This document shows, piece after piece, positions 34,418-45,449 of a DNA stretch of 64,000 nt. The DNA is from Laguncularia racemosa (Eukaryota; Streptophyta; Magnoliopsida; Myrtales; Combretaceae), in contig JBBMOL010000193.1 of NCBI GenBank assembly GCA_037954665.1, forward strand, positions 744,001-808,000. The letters run 5' to 3'. Numbering within the stretch: the first letter of the stretch is position 1; each line of letters opens with the position of its first letter. Both the position numbers and the translations under genes were made by a program. The notes under the pieces were generated by a model. The model searched no databases. It was not told the origin of the DNA and worked only from the letters and a program-made list of their open reading frames with translations.

Positions 34418-34429
34418 GGAAAAGGGGGG
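34418..34429 (+). other. Polypurine tract of gypsy element 2
   Basis: ggaaaagggggg lies immediately upstream of the 3' LTR (TGTAATACC at 34430), the usual priming site for plus-strand DNA. Confidence 0.88.
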
Positions 34430-36411
34430 TGTAATACCTAAAATTTTTATTTATTTTAACATATATATATATATATATATATTCACAAAGAGCTAAAGAC
34501 AAGCTTGGATTTTAAAAAATTAGAGGGGCTTTCACGAAAGGGAGTATTTAACCCCATATGACCTAACGTTCCTTCTTTTTTACCCCTCACAGTAAAAACA
34601 ACAAACGAAGGAGAGGCTCTCTTAAAACAAATCCTAAGACGATAAAAAGGAAAAGGTGCGACCAAATTTCAAATACAAGAGGTAAAGAATCTTATACGAA
34701 TTTCAATTTCAGTTATGGGAATTAGAACTTATGAGTATTATGTATGCTTCAGGATTCAAAGTTTTGAGAAGAGCATAGCAAGGAAGGGACTCAATGGTTT
34801 AAAGATTCAAACCGTAGGAAATCTTGATGTAAGTACAAAATCCTTGTAATTTATTTATAATTACATGTTTTGGAGATTTAAACAAGCCTAGGAATAGAGA
34901 GAATTGGGTTTAGGAGAAATTGGAATGAAGAATTAGAAGTTCATAGAGATTGCCGAAGGTAACATGGTCTTCCAATACGGTCATGTTTCGACCATATTGA
35001 GTTTGAAAGTTACACCGAGAGATATACGACCTTCCAACACGGTCGTGTTTCGACCATATTGAATTAAGGATAACACGACCTCCTAACACCGTCGTGTTTC
35101 AACCATGTTGAATCAAGAAAAACATGGCCTCCCAACACAGCCGTATTGAAGCGAAACTTTACACTAAAAGATATACGACCCTTAACACAGTCGTGCTCTA
35201 ATCGTGTTGAGTAGCACGGCCTCCAACATGGCCGTGTTGAATAAGACATAATGTAATTATATATTTGTTTAACTTCAAGTTAGATTAATTTCCACGTAAC
35301 ATATATAGCTAGTAAGGCTTTAGAAAATTTTAAATAAATAGGATTAAGAGAATTAAGAGATGATATTAATCTTAAATTAAATACTAAGAAGAGTTTGTTG
35401 ATGTGTACAGATTTCAATTTAACTTAAGTCTAAGACCGAAAGTGCTTCATGATAGGATTCAAGGTACATGTAACTTTTATGTTGTTCTGTGCTTTTTTAA
35501 GATAGTATTTGTATTGAAATTGATTTAATTAAATGAATTGACCTAAGTGTTTAAGTTATATATTGTATGTGTTTGGCTTGGTCTAAGGGCCCATAGTCGC
35601 AGATCTCTAAGGAGCAACCTAAATATCCTTTTGTGACATTGTCTCTAGTAGAGTCATGCTTGGAAATGCTCTAGGTTGAATATTGGTTAAGAGATTTAAG
35701 TGAACGTGGGTATAGGGCCTGTAGTAACAGTTCTCATCATCAAGATTAAGTAAACATAGGTATGGAGCCCGTTAGTGGCAATTCCCATCACCAAATTTAA
35801 GGATTAATGGATCATAGGTGTGGAGCCCATAGTGATAGTTCCTATTATCAAATTATGTTCCAGTGTGTTAAGAGTGTTAAGGAGTCATGAGTATCATGTT
35901 ATTGCTTGAGAACATAAATTGTATTATGAAACGATTGTCTATATTTAAGTACTGCATGATGTGTGTGATAATTGTTTATGTTTGTTCATGTATGTATGTT
36001 TGTGTTATACATACTTGGTATTAGCTTACCCTTCAGAAAATATTTTTTTTAGATGCAAGTGTTCAGGGAGATGATAACGCAAAAGATAACTTGGGTTTAG
36101 GCAAACTACGAAGAGAGGAAAATGACGATTATCATTACTATTATGGTGATTAAATTTGGAAGAATTATGTTATTTGAATGTAATAGATATTATCTTTTGG
36201 AGAATGTTAATTTAGAGTTTATAGACTTCCGTTGTATTAGATATTTGATATGGCTTATTAAATTATTTAAAATTTTGGAGATGTATGAAATGTTTTTATA
36301 TAAAAGTTACAAGTTAAAATGTATTAAAATTGGTTCAGAGCCTTAACATATTCTTGTGAGATAAGGACATATGGTGAGTAATAGTGCAGCTCAGGGTTTT
36401 GAAGCGTTACA
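34430..36411 (+). repeat. 3' LTR of gypsy element 2
   Basis: 1982 bp, from TGTAATACC to AGCGTTACA. It aligns along its whole length with the 5' LTR; differences are mainly C/T and G/A changes, plus a longer (TA)n run near 34460 and small deletions. The near-palindromic repeat cluster is at 34965-35245. Confidence 0.92.
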
Positions 36412-36416
36412 AAATC
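36412..36416 (+). repeat. Target site duplication, right copy
   Basis: aaatc directly follows the 3' LTR and is identical to 27261-27265. Confidence 0.9.
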
Positions 36417-38620
36417 AATAGAATTTTTAAAAAATGGTATTGAAGAAGGAAAATTTTAAAATAAAAATTTAAAATAATAATATTAGAAGATATCTCACAA
36501 TCACCAGTCCTATATATTGCAAGACTATAACTCTGGATGCCTGAGCCTGTTGCTTTATTAGGTCTATGATTGAATTTATTATGACAAAGATGCACTTCTT
36601 CTTTCAATAATAATGTATTCTATGCATCCAATAATAATTTTTACATTTTGGAAACATTCATTTTTAGAAAATGTAATTATTTTTTTTCTTTTATCAACTA
36701 GAAAATGTATTAAAGATTGATTAATGTAAAAAAGGAACTCGATAAATGGCTTTCCATTCTATTGGTATTTTAGCAGGTGTCTAATAATATATTTATAATA
36801 GAGGAAAGATTTGAAAGGGAAAAATATGAAGTAAAAAATTTTCCTTTCCCTTATTTGGAATATCATAGAAAAATGATGGATTAATTTGGGAGGCAAAATC
36901 TTTCTTTAAACGTAAAGATTATTCTTTCCACTCTTGATACGGCGAGAATAGAAAGAAAAATTCTTTTTTTTTTTGTAAAAAAAATTATTATTTTCAAATT
37001 TTTAGAATTTTTTGTATTTTAACTTATTTAAAAATATGTATAATTAACTTTTCCTTTTAATTCTTTCCTTTCCATTCTTTCTTATCCAAACAACTCACTT
37101 TCTTTTCCCTACTTTCATATTTTTCCTTCTTAATTTTTTTTTTCTTCCCAAACGCATTGAAAAAAAATAACTTTTTAAAATTTATAAGCCATATATTGGG
37201 AATGTATGACACAGTATCCTAAAATAATAAAATGTCATATAAATATAACTATTTTTCACGATATCACATTTACTACACAAGAATAGACTTAAATAAAACC
37301 ATAATTTTATTAATGCATTTCTAACTTTAAAGGGATGAAATTACAATTCCATTTCGCATTCATTAATATAAAATTATATTAATAATCTTAGATTTTAGTA
37401 TATATATTAAATTGTCCTTGTTGTCTCTAATAGTTATGAAGAAAGAATTCCATAGTTATTGAAGTCTCCATCATTTTTTTTTTATAATAATAACAAGAGA
37501 AGGAAAATTCAAACTTAATACATCAAGTTATAAAAGACCTTATTGAAAAGAGTCCAAACGTTTTTAAGATTATATAATACATGTACCATATTGTATTATA
37601 TATTATTATTTCATATATATTTGATATATGATATGTTATTATATCAAATGCTCCATATATGTATAGATAACTCAACTATATAGGATTATTATTTATATCA
37701 TATATTTATTATATGTTATAATAGTACAAGTTATAAATCTATCATATTTTTATATTTGAATATATATCATACCATTATATTATATATCATCATAAACTGA
37801 TATGCAAGCTATAATTATGATATCTATAAATTGAGAATTTTTTTAACAAATATTACCATAAAAATGTTTCATTCCATTTTAAATATGATAATCTCGAAAT
37901 ATTATACTAATTCCATTTTTTCTTTTTTTTTTCTTTTTTCTTTCGACAATTAATATCACGTGTTTAAGAGAAAAGAGTGACTGAGTGAGGACTCAAGTGT
38001 ACATTTAAAAAGGTTAGCCATTCGTACTATAAATTAAACGTTTATAACTAATGGTGACATTTTAGCATATTTAACCGAAATGGACAATAATATGATGATG
38101 AGAAATTAATGGACTTTGCCTCTTTTAGGGAGCTTCTAAATACATACAATTTTATTTGTAAATTGTGATTAGTAGGGAATTTGAGAATAGGTTTGCGATA
38201 GAAAAGAATGGCCAAATTACTATAAAAAGAAAAAAGAAAAAAAAAACTTTAGTATTGTTATAGTAAATAATATATACAAATTCTTGTGATTTTATAATAA
38301 TTATTTTTTTTCAATGACTACAATAAAAAAAGAAATTCAAATTTAATTCATTTTATTAAGAAATTAGTATTTATATAACTATAAAAACCTTCACTTAATG
38401 ATATAATTGTTAAATTGTTAATAATGAGAAAAAAAAATTAAAAAAAAAAACGATGTTAGAGTGAATCTTTTAAATTAGAATGAATTGATACAAGTGAGGA
38501 ATGACAATAAGTTCCATCCTAACATTGGATTAGTGTAGGTATATTTGTTCTACTAGTCATGTATACTATGGTAATTTATACTATGAATTCTATAAATAAT
38601 TTTCACATTTAATTTTTTTC
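36417..38620 (+). repeat. Right part of duplicated segment, copy A
   Basis: Continues the segment interrupted by the gypsy element. Blocks matching copies B and C include taattaacttttccttttaattc (about 37031), tttataagccatatattggga (about 37180) and atggtgacattttagca...ttaatggac (about 38051-38112). There is no coding region. The stretch 37555-37860 is almost pure A/T with repeated tatatattatat-like words. The boundary to copy B lies near 38620 and is not sharp. Confidence 0.65.
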
Positions 38621-38629
38621 TATTTCTTA

Positions 38630-38775
38630 AAAATGTAACTATTAATTATTGAGAAATACAAAAAGAGGAACCCGATAAATGACCTTGCATAATAGTTTTT
38701 TATTGGTAGTAATAAAGGAAAAAATTGGGAGGAGAGGAATATGATGGGAAATTCTTCCTTTCACCTATCTAGAAT
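38630..38775 (+). repeat. Duplicated segment, copy B, left end
   Basis: Matches 36680-36860 of copy A: gaacccgataaatgac against gaactcgataaatggc, then ttattggta, gggaggagaggaatatga and ttcctttc. It continues after the hAT-type MITE (39484-39688), after the foldback element (40426-40833) and after the solo LTR (45147 onward). All four pieces align in order with copies A and C. Confidence 0.7.
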
Positions 38776-39483
38776 TAGGGATGGACAAAGAAACCAACAT
38801 AACTAAAGCAAATTGCAAGCCAAATCAAATTGCAAACTAAAAATATGGTTTTTTTTTTTTCAAATTAGTTTGGAAAACATATAACTTATTTAAAAAATTA
38901 AAAATTTATGGTTAGTTAGGAAGGCAATTCCGACCAAACCAAAAAAGCCAAACCAAACCATTTACAAAAATAAAGTAATATTTACTTGTAATTGAAAATT
39001 TTTCTTTGTTGTGACATAGCATTTAAATGAACTAAAGTTTATGTTTATTTAAAATGTACCCACATATAAATTTTATGAGCATAGCTTATTAGGATATGAT
39101 ATAAATTGAATCAATTTTTCTATTTTTTTGTTTGGTTAGCTTTATAAATGCAATTAATTGCAAAGATACTTTTAAATTCCTTAATTTTATTAATATTAAT
39201 TTTATCAACCTTTAATATAGTGTCAATGCATGTTATCATCAAAAGAGATTAGTAGTTATGGTATAAGATTACATTCATGCATATAATATTTCTTTGATTA
39301 TAAATTATGATTCAAACTATGAAGCGTACCAAGTTGAACCAAATCAAAGTATTATTGTCCAAGAAAATATCCAAAACCAAGCCATACAATTTAGTTCAAA
39401 ATGATAAAAAACCAAGTCGTATTTTAATTATTTGGTTTGGCTTAAAATGAAATATGAACTAAATCAAATCGCATCCACCCTGA
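38776..39483. mobile_element. hAT-type MITE
   Basis: A 708-bp AT-rich element starting tagggatggac and ending gcatccaccctga (reverse tcagggtggatgc). Internal words such as ccaaaccaaacc and tttggtttggctt are typical of hAT-like MITEs. It is flanked by imperfect 8-bp repeats (tctagaat and tctaatat, 6 of 8). Copy A reads through without it near 36855-36880. Confidence 0.65.
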
Positions 39484-39688
39484 TCTAATATAGTATGGAA
39501 AAAAAGGATATCATGAACATTGGAGGGAATGTCTTCCTTAAACCGACAAATATCATGCTCTCTACTCTTTGCTTTGAGAGAATGGGAAGGTAAATCAATC
39601 AAAATATTAGGATTTCTTTGAGATGGGAATATATATATATATATATTCAAAATTTAAGAATTTTTTTTATATTTTAACAAATTTAAAA

Positions 39689-40425
39689 GGGAAAATTATA
39701 TGGATAATTCCCGAAAACTTTAAAAATTGCAAAGAGTCACAACTTTTTTGAAAAATCAACACTTCCACCACAAAAAGTTGCAATTAATGTGTCAATTGCT
39801 GCTGATGCAAATGCCAATGTGGCAATTAATTAAACATATTTAATTAATTAATGTAAAGAATATAATTAAAAATGTAGAAAATAATAAAAAGGAAAAAACA
39901 GAGAAAATCAAAGGGAAAAAAAGATTTAAAAAAAAACAGAAAATTATGATAAAGAAAGAAAATTTTAAAAAAGAAAAGAAAAAACACGTATAAAATAGAA
40001 AAAAAAAAGTAGAAAATAAAAATCTGGCCATTGCTATAGACCTCGTACTCGGGCCTTGACTGGCCAGTAATGGCAACTGCTCACCCTTTTTTTTTTCTGT
40101 TTGTTTTTTTTTCCTTTTTTGATTTTTGCCGTTTTCCTTTTTTGACGATTTTCTATTTTTCTATTTTTATTTGATTTTCTTCTTTTTTTTTTCCTTAAGT
40201 TTCTTCTACTTTTTTTTTATTGTCTTCATTTTTTAATTATTTTATTTAAATTAATTAATTAAATATGTTCATTTAATTAATTGCCCCATTGATGTCTGCA
40301 TCAACAACAATTTACACATGGATTATCACATAAGCTTTTAAGTAGGTTAAGTGTAACATTTTCAAAAAAAACTGTAGGTCCACACAATTTACAAATTTTT
40401 TAGAGATGGTCAATACAATTTACTC
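39689..40425. mobile_element. Mutator-like foldback MITE (family with the element at 54919)
   Basis: The ends form an imperfect long inverted repeat: gggaaaattatatgg at the left, and gagtaaattgtattg when the right end is read in reverse. Further inward, mirrored ttaattaaacatatttaatt blocks (about 39830 and 40255) flank A-rich and T-rich halves with a GC-richer centre (40024-40085, ctggccattgctatagac). The same layout and related termini occur in the element inside intron 1 of the patatin-type gene. Copy A (about 37015-37030) lacks this insert. The target duplication is unclear. Confidence 0.65.
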
Positions 40426-42079
40426 GATATGAAAATATATATAATTAACTTTACCTTCCAATTCTTTCCTTTCCATCCTTTTTGTCTAGATAAAATTTTC
40501 CATCTCACTTTTTTCCCCTTTGATTCTTTCCTTTTACTTTTTTTTCCTTTCCTAATTATTTCCTTATTTCCAAACATAATATAAGGATAATCATTAAAAA
40601 CATCACTTTTTAGATTTATAGGCCATTGTATGTGTTGAAAATGTGAAAAGTAAGGCATGTAGTATTCTAAAATAGTAAAATATAATATAAATGTAATACA
40701 ACTGCTTTTTTCTTTTTCTTTTTTTTTTTTTGGATAATGAAGGTGAAGGCCTAGGAATGTGCTAACACCAAAGAAAATAAAACTTATTGTCACATTGGAT
40801 ATAATGACGAAAAAATTAATAGACAACTAATATTGAACGTTTCAAGAATATTGAAGATTTAAATATAGATTTAAAATATTTGAATATCTATATCATGATA
40901 TCCTGAAAAATTGAAAAACTATATAAAAATCAAAGAAAATCAGCGGAATAATAGGTACTTCTAGACCGGGGAAGCAAGGATGACAATTTTGTAATATTAA
41001 AAATTTAGAGAAAATTTTGAAAAAAAAATTAAAACATCTTGATACATTAATATTATTCTAATAATTTACGAATAACCGAAAACTTATGATAAATAATAAT
41101 ATTTTTTAAAATAGAAAAATGAGGAAGACATAAAATCCATTTGATAAGTATAACAACTAGATATTTAAAACAATTAAAAAGAATAATTGTATGCAAAGAA
41201 AAAAGAATAACGAGTATAAAATTTCAAATTATATTAAATATATTACTAAATGAATTTAGAAAACGAAGTAATTGATAAATATCTGTATATAGGTGTATAA
41301 ACAAATAAATAAAAATAATTATAAGTATAATTTTAGTTCATGTAATTTAAATTAAAAGAATAAATTTTTCGAAACATAAATTACGAACAATATTGAATTA
41401 AATAATAAAATTAATTGAAATTATAGATTTAGGAATTCAAATGGAAATTCCAAGTAAATATTTAAGTCTAGAATAATCAAATTAGCTTAGACGTGAAGTT
41501 AAGTAATAAAATATTAAAAATACAAAATTTAAAAATAACACCTTACGTGTATGAAATATTAAAATACAAATAATTATAATATATATATATATACTTATGG
41601 CGGTATGAACAAGAAAAAAATGAACAATATAAAAAGGGAAAGAAGGCTCCGGAAACTGCGAGAACGAAAGAAACAAGGGAGGACAGTGAGAAAGAGAGCA
41701 GGGCACAACGAGGAATGCAAGAGAAAGAAAAGAAAAAAAAAAGGAAAAAGGGAAAAACGAACAAAAAAATTCATAACTTTCACATATGACTTCTGATCAA
41801 CGTTCCATGACCGCCAACGTGTTCCTTGAGGTAAGTACAACTCAACAAGACTAAGTATATGCAAAACAAAGTTATTTTTTTATATAGGTACTAATATCAA
41901 ATATGTAAAAATTTTAATATTTAGCCTAGAAATTAGCCATATCGATTAGAAATACTAGAGATATGAGTATCCTGAATTCAAATAGTATGTAATAATGTAT
42001 TTCTACTTAAGTTTTAGGCAAGAAAAAATTATTTAAAAATATACCCGAAAATTTTTCGTAAAACTGAGGAAAATGAAGC

Positions 42080-42480
42080 TTGGCAGTGTGTGTGGGGATG
42101 GGGAAGTGATTTGGTGTGTGAAGTGTATATGGATGTGCAAGTGTGTCATGTGGAGGAAGTGTCGGTATATATGTGTGCGTATGTTAAGATGTGTGTGTGT
42201 GTGTGTGTGCCAACGCGTGTGTGCTGGAACTTGTGTGTGTGTTGATACGTGTACATGTGTATACGTGTGCCAATGTATATGTACGTGTGTACGTAAGGTG
42301 TATGAGTGTTTGTGTATGTGTGTTGATGAGCGTGAGTGTGCGTGGTGTATGTGTGTATGAGTGTGCATTGTGTATGTGCATGTGTGGGTAAATGTGTGTG
42401 TAGATGTATGGGAAACATGAAGGTGCATGGGAGTATATGTGTGGAGTGGATGTACAGTGTATGTGTGTGATGTTCAAAGT
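42080..42480. repeat. GT-rich cryptic simple repeat
   Basis: About 400 bp made mostly of tgtgtg, tgtatg and gtgcatgtg words, including a (TG)n run at 42189-42210. The open frames over it, rich in Cys/Val or in His/Thr, are by-products of the repeat. It lies inside the solo LTR. Confidence 0.9.
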
Positions 42481-43004
42481 GAAAGTATGTAGCGAATAAT
42501 AAGAGGTAAAAGAATTGGGAAAAAGGGGAAAGAAGGAACGGAAGGGAAGAAGTGAAAGAAGAGAAGGTAAGGTGGAGAAGTCCAGGAAATGAAAGAAATA
42601 AGTGTGTATGTATGTAGAATTGAATGGAAGAGAAGAGATATTATTGGTATAGAAACGGCAGCTCTAGTAGCTTGACCAAGCAATCAAGTTATAAAATGGA
42701 GTCTTGGAAATGTATATGTGCCGTCGATGAAATGATTATGTGTATGAGCGAGTGTGAAGAGGATATATAATTATAAAATTATGAAATACTAATGTAAAAC
42801 AAGGAAATTATACCAAAATATTAAATTAGGTATAAATAAAATATAAACGAACCTAACTCAACACCTTTAGTTAAATTAAGGCTCGGCTTAAATTCTAGAT
42901 ATTTACCTTATTTTATTTTATCTTATCATTAGGTAAAAGGATTACATGTCGGAACTACTTGACGACAGTTAAGAGTAAAGACGACCATAAACTCCATGAT
43001 GTGC

Positions 43005-43190
43005 TACAATGTTATGCTTGATATGTTGTGTTTGATATGGATGTGTATAAGTGTATATACAAGTGGGTATACATATATGTGCATGAATATGTGTACTTTC
43101 AAGTGTGGAAGTACGTGTTGTATGAGTGTGTATGTGTTCGTACATACATGTGTATATGCATGTACACACATGATGTATAATTATGTATAA
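43005..43190. repeat. Second GT/ATGT-rich tract
   Basis: Repeated gtgtata, acatgtg and gtatatg words with alternating purine and pyrimidine, of the same type as 42080-42480 and within the same solo LTR. Confidence 0.8.
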
Positions 43191-43232
43191 AAAGTGCGCA
43201 AAAGTAATCATCCATTTGTAGTTTTGCATAAA

Positions 43233-43425
43233 CAAGGTCAGCACGAGTTTCAGCATGGCCATGTTCAAGGCCTTGCTAACTTCAAAAAACATTATCTTCA
43301 GTACCAAATTCAGCACGAGTTCCAGCATGGGCATGCTCGGGGCAGGGCTGAACTTTTTCTTGCTTCTCACCATTTTTCAGGCTCAGCACTAGCTTCAGCA
43401 TGGACTGTGCTGAAGGTTGTGCTGA
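43233..43425 (+). repeat. Short tandem repeat with CAGCACGAG..CAGCATGG units
   Basis: Three diverged units beginning cagcacgagtttcagcatgg (about 43239), cagcacgagttccagcatgg (about 43312) and cagcactagcttcagcatgg (about 43384), spaced 72-73 bp. The word pair agcatg..catgct is partly self-complementary. Confidence 0.85.
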
Positions 43426-43537
43426 ACTGAAATTTCAACTTTCTTCATTTTTCGCCAAATTTTACCTTGTTTTTTGTTCATATCATTCTTAAACCTTTAT
43501 TTTGTCTCCATTGAAACTTGAAATTAAAGTTTAATTC

Positions 43538-43545
43538 TATAAATA
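43538..43545 (+). promoter_or_regulatory. TATA box, copy 1, within solo LTR
   Basis: tataaata followed by ccctcttcttcaac, a good plant TATA box with a pyrimidine-rich start region. An identical box lies 169 bp downstream. Confidence 0.5.
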
Positions 43546-43706
43546 CCCTCTTCTTCAACCAACATTGGCTTCAGCACATTAAAGGTTATGCTAAACTGAA
43601 ATTTCAACTTTCTTCATTTCTCATCAAATTTCATCTCGTCTTTTGCTCATATCATCCTTAAAGCTTTCTTTTGTTTCCACTGAAACCTGAAATTAGAATT
43701 TAATTC

Positions 43707-43714
43707 TATAAATA
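43707..43714 (+). promoter_or_regulatory. TATA box, copy 2, within solo LTR
   Basis: tataaata in the second copy of the 169-bp duplication, again followed by ccctcttcttcaac. Confidence 0.5.
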
Positions 43715-43739
43715 CCCTCTTCTTCAACTAACACTGGTT

Positions 43740-44040
43740 TCTGACACTTATCATATGTATTTATAGTGATTAATATGTTTGTATATGTGTATTTGTATAT
43801 TAAAGGTGTGGATATGTACATGTGTATGTACGTGTAAACGTATATATATGTGCATGGTTATATGTGTGTTTGTGTATGGGTGATACGTTGTATATGTATG
43901 TACATGTTCGTGCATACGTATGTATGTGTATCGGTTTATATATGTATTGATGGAAAGAAGTATGTGTTGTATATGTATGTGCGTGTTCATGCATACGCAT
44001 GTATGTGTATCAATATATATATATGTATTGATGGAAAAGA
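43740..44040. repeat. Third GT/ATGT-rich tract with an internal duplication
   Basis: tgtgtatg, gtacatg and gtatatatatg words. A block of about 95 bp with tatatgtattgatggaaa recurs near 43936 and 44019, each time after gtgcatgcata-like DNA. Confidence 0.8.
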
Positions 44041-45146
44041 GTATGTATTGGAAAATGTGAAAGATCTGGGTATGGAATTCATATATGAGATGCGTGTATA
44101 CTTAAATGGGAAAAGATTTAAGTGCATCGGAAATGTAATGGGTTGATTGTGAGATTTAGATTGACATTTTTTTTTATGCTTATTGTGGAATGGTCAATGG
44201 AATTGCTTTATTTTTCTTATATGAATTGGTTGTTATCGTATATTGATTTATCACCCTGAATCGAATAATTAAAGGATTAGATTTAATTAAAATGAGACAT
44301 TGCATAAATTGAAGCCCATCACTATCACAAGACATCCGGAAGTAATTGTGATATTACTGAACCATCATGAGCGAACTACCGGATTAGGGGATTGTCTACG
44401 CCTTATCGGTTCCTTGTCCGGAGTGTCTTTGAGGGTGTTGCTCCGACTGTTGCAAGTGCACGGGAGCGTCCAGTGATAAAATGAATATATAATAAATATT
44501 AAAGTAATGTGAAAGTAAACTGAGTTGTGAGACCTGGGCATTAATGGTGGCTTTGAAATCCATAACCTAAGGTCAAGGGGGGAGTAAACCCTAGACTTCA
44601 CGTTGGTTACTGGAAAACCACGTGAACTGTTGCATTCATATTATTGCTCAGGCATAACATATGATTGATAACTTGATTGAATTGCTTGTGCATGTGTAGC
44701 ATTGAGAGTATTGCACTCTCATTCACTGAGCCATACCGTGCTCACCCCTCCACAGATTGTTTTGCAAGTAAAAGTCATAAAAGCTTGGGATGGGATGAGG
44801 AGTGAGATGTCAAATGTTTTTGGAAGCCCAAAATGATAAAATAAGAAATTGATTGATAAGCTTTCTAAATAAAATGTTATCTTAGGGCCCTGACATATGG
44901 TTTTATTCCATTTTACTGGTTGGTAAGGGATACCGACTCTTTACGATCATAGTTGACCGTGAGATACGGAATCCACAGTTATATTTTATTATATGATTAT
45001 ATGTAATATAACTAGTTATAAATGTAATTAACTAGTTAGAGTCTTATGATCTCTGACTCATAAGACGGTTATCATGTAACAAGTGCACACGTGCCACGAT
45101 TATTTTAGTGGAAACTTTTAAGCCCCTTCTGAGGCGTGACACATAC

Positions 45147-45400
45147 ATTGTTGAAATAGATGATTATAAGTAATGGTGACATTTTATTGTATTTTATTGA
45201 TATGGATAACAATATGATGATGAAAAATTAATGGACATTGCCTATTTTATAGAGTTTCTAGTTACATATAATTTTATATGTGATTTATAGGAAATTAGAG
45301 AATATATGGTTTGCCACTAAAAGCACTGGTAAAAGAGGGTTCATGGATTCCATCCAACTAGGAAAACTAGTATTGCTGTAATAAATATGCATGAGATTGA
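45147..45400 (+). repeat. Duplicated segment, copy B, right end
   Basis: Resumes the segment after the solo LTR: gatgattataagtaatggtg, then aatatgatgatgaaaaattaa and tggacattgcctat. It is parallel to about 47622-47720 of copy C and 38040-38125 of copy A. Confidence 0.75.
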
Positions 45401-45449
45401 TGTCCACTAATTTAAATGCCTTTTAGAATGCTTATTACTTCTATTTTGC

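Larger units (their letters stand above)
27266..36411 (+). mobile_element. Complete but dead Ty3/gypsy LTR retrotransposon
   Basis: A 9146-bp element with 5' LTR (27266-29316), primer binding site, gag and pol remnants, polypurine tract and 3' LTR (34430-36411), flanked by a 5-bp target duplication. Domain order is gag - protease - RT - RNase H - integrase - chromodomain-like tail, the Ty3/gypsy order. Long LTRs and the integrase tail suggest the Del/Tekay chromovirus group. By eye the LTRs agree in most positions but differ by many transitions and small indels, so the insertion is not recent. Every coding domain is broken by stops, so it cannot move by itself. Confidence 0.95.
43421..43745 (+). 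repeat. 169-bp tandem duplication carrying TATA boxes
   Basis: The block starting gctgaactgaaatttcaac at 43421 recurs as gctaaactgaaatttcaac at 43590. Both copies run through ttctataaataccctcttc to a caac..act/cattgg end. The copies differ at scattered positions, mainly transitions. Confidence 0.9.
40834..45141 (+). repeat. Solo LTR, about 4.3 kb
   Basis: Inferred as a single LTR because it interrupts duplicated segment B. The left flank ends in aatat and the right flank starts with catac, while copy C has one aatac at the same place (about 47609). The insert begins TGAACGTTTC and ends GAGGCGTGACA; the end read in reverse is TGTCACGCCTC, so both termini agree after a few C-to-T changes. Inside are a purine-rich leader (41600-41770), a donor-like gag|gtaagt at 41831, GT-rich tracts, tandem repeats with two TATA boxes, and ctcacccctccacag near 44740. 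No gag or pol is seen. The length would be unusual for most families but is known for Ogre/Tat-type LTRs. Confidence 0.65.

Noticed and set aside
34008..34496. A possible stand-alone gene, because this 162-codon frame is fully open
   Set aside because: It is the integrase C-terminus and chromodomain-like tail of the gypsy element, and its last codons run into the LTR (TA)n tract.
30403..36411. Possibility that the gypsy element is active
   Set aside because: Stops in gag and every pol domain, loss of the protease Asp, and clearly diverged LTRs argue against autonomous activity.
41605..41796. A 63-codon Lys/Arg-rich open frame that looks like a basic nuclear protein
   Set aside because: It lies in a purine-rich tract inside the solo LTR; the opposite strand is open too, giving a Phe/Ser/Leu-rich frame. 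Composition alone explains both.
42033..42428. Open frames rich in His/Thr (minus) and Cys/Val (plus) over 42.03-42.48 kb
   Set aside because: They are direct products of the GT-rich simple repeat read in several frames; no domain, no start context, and similar frames are open on both strands.
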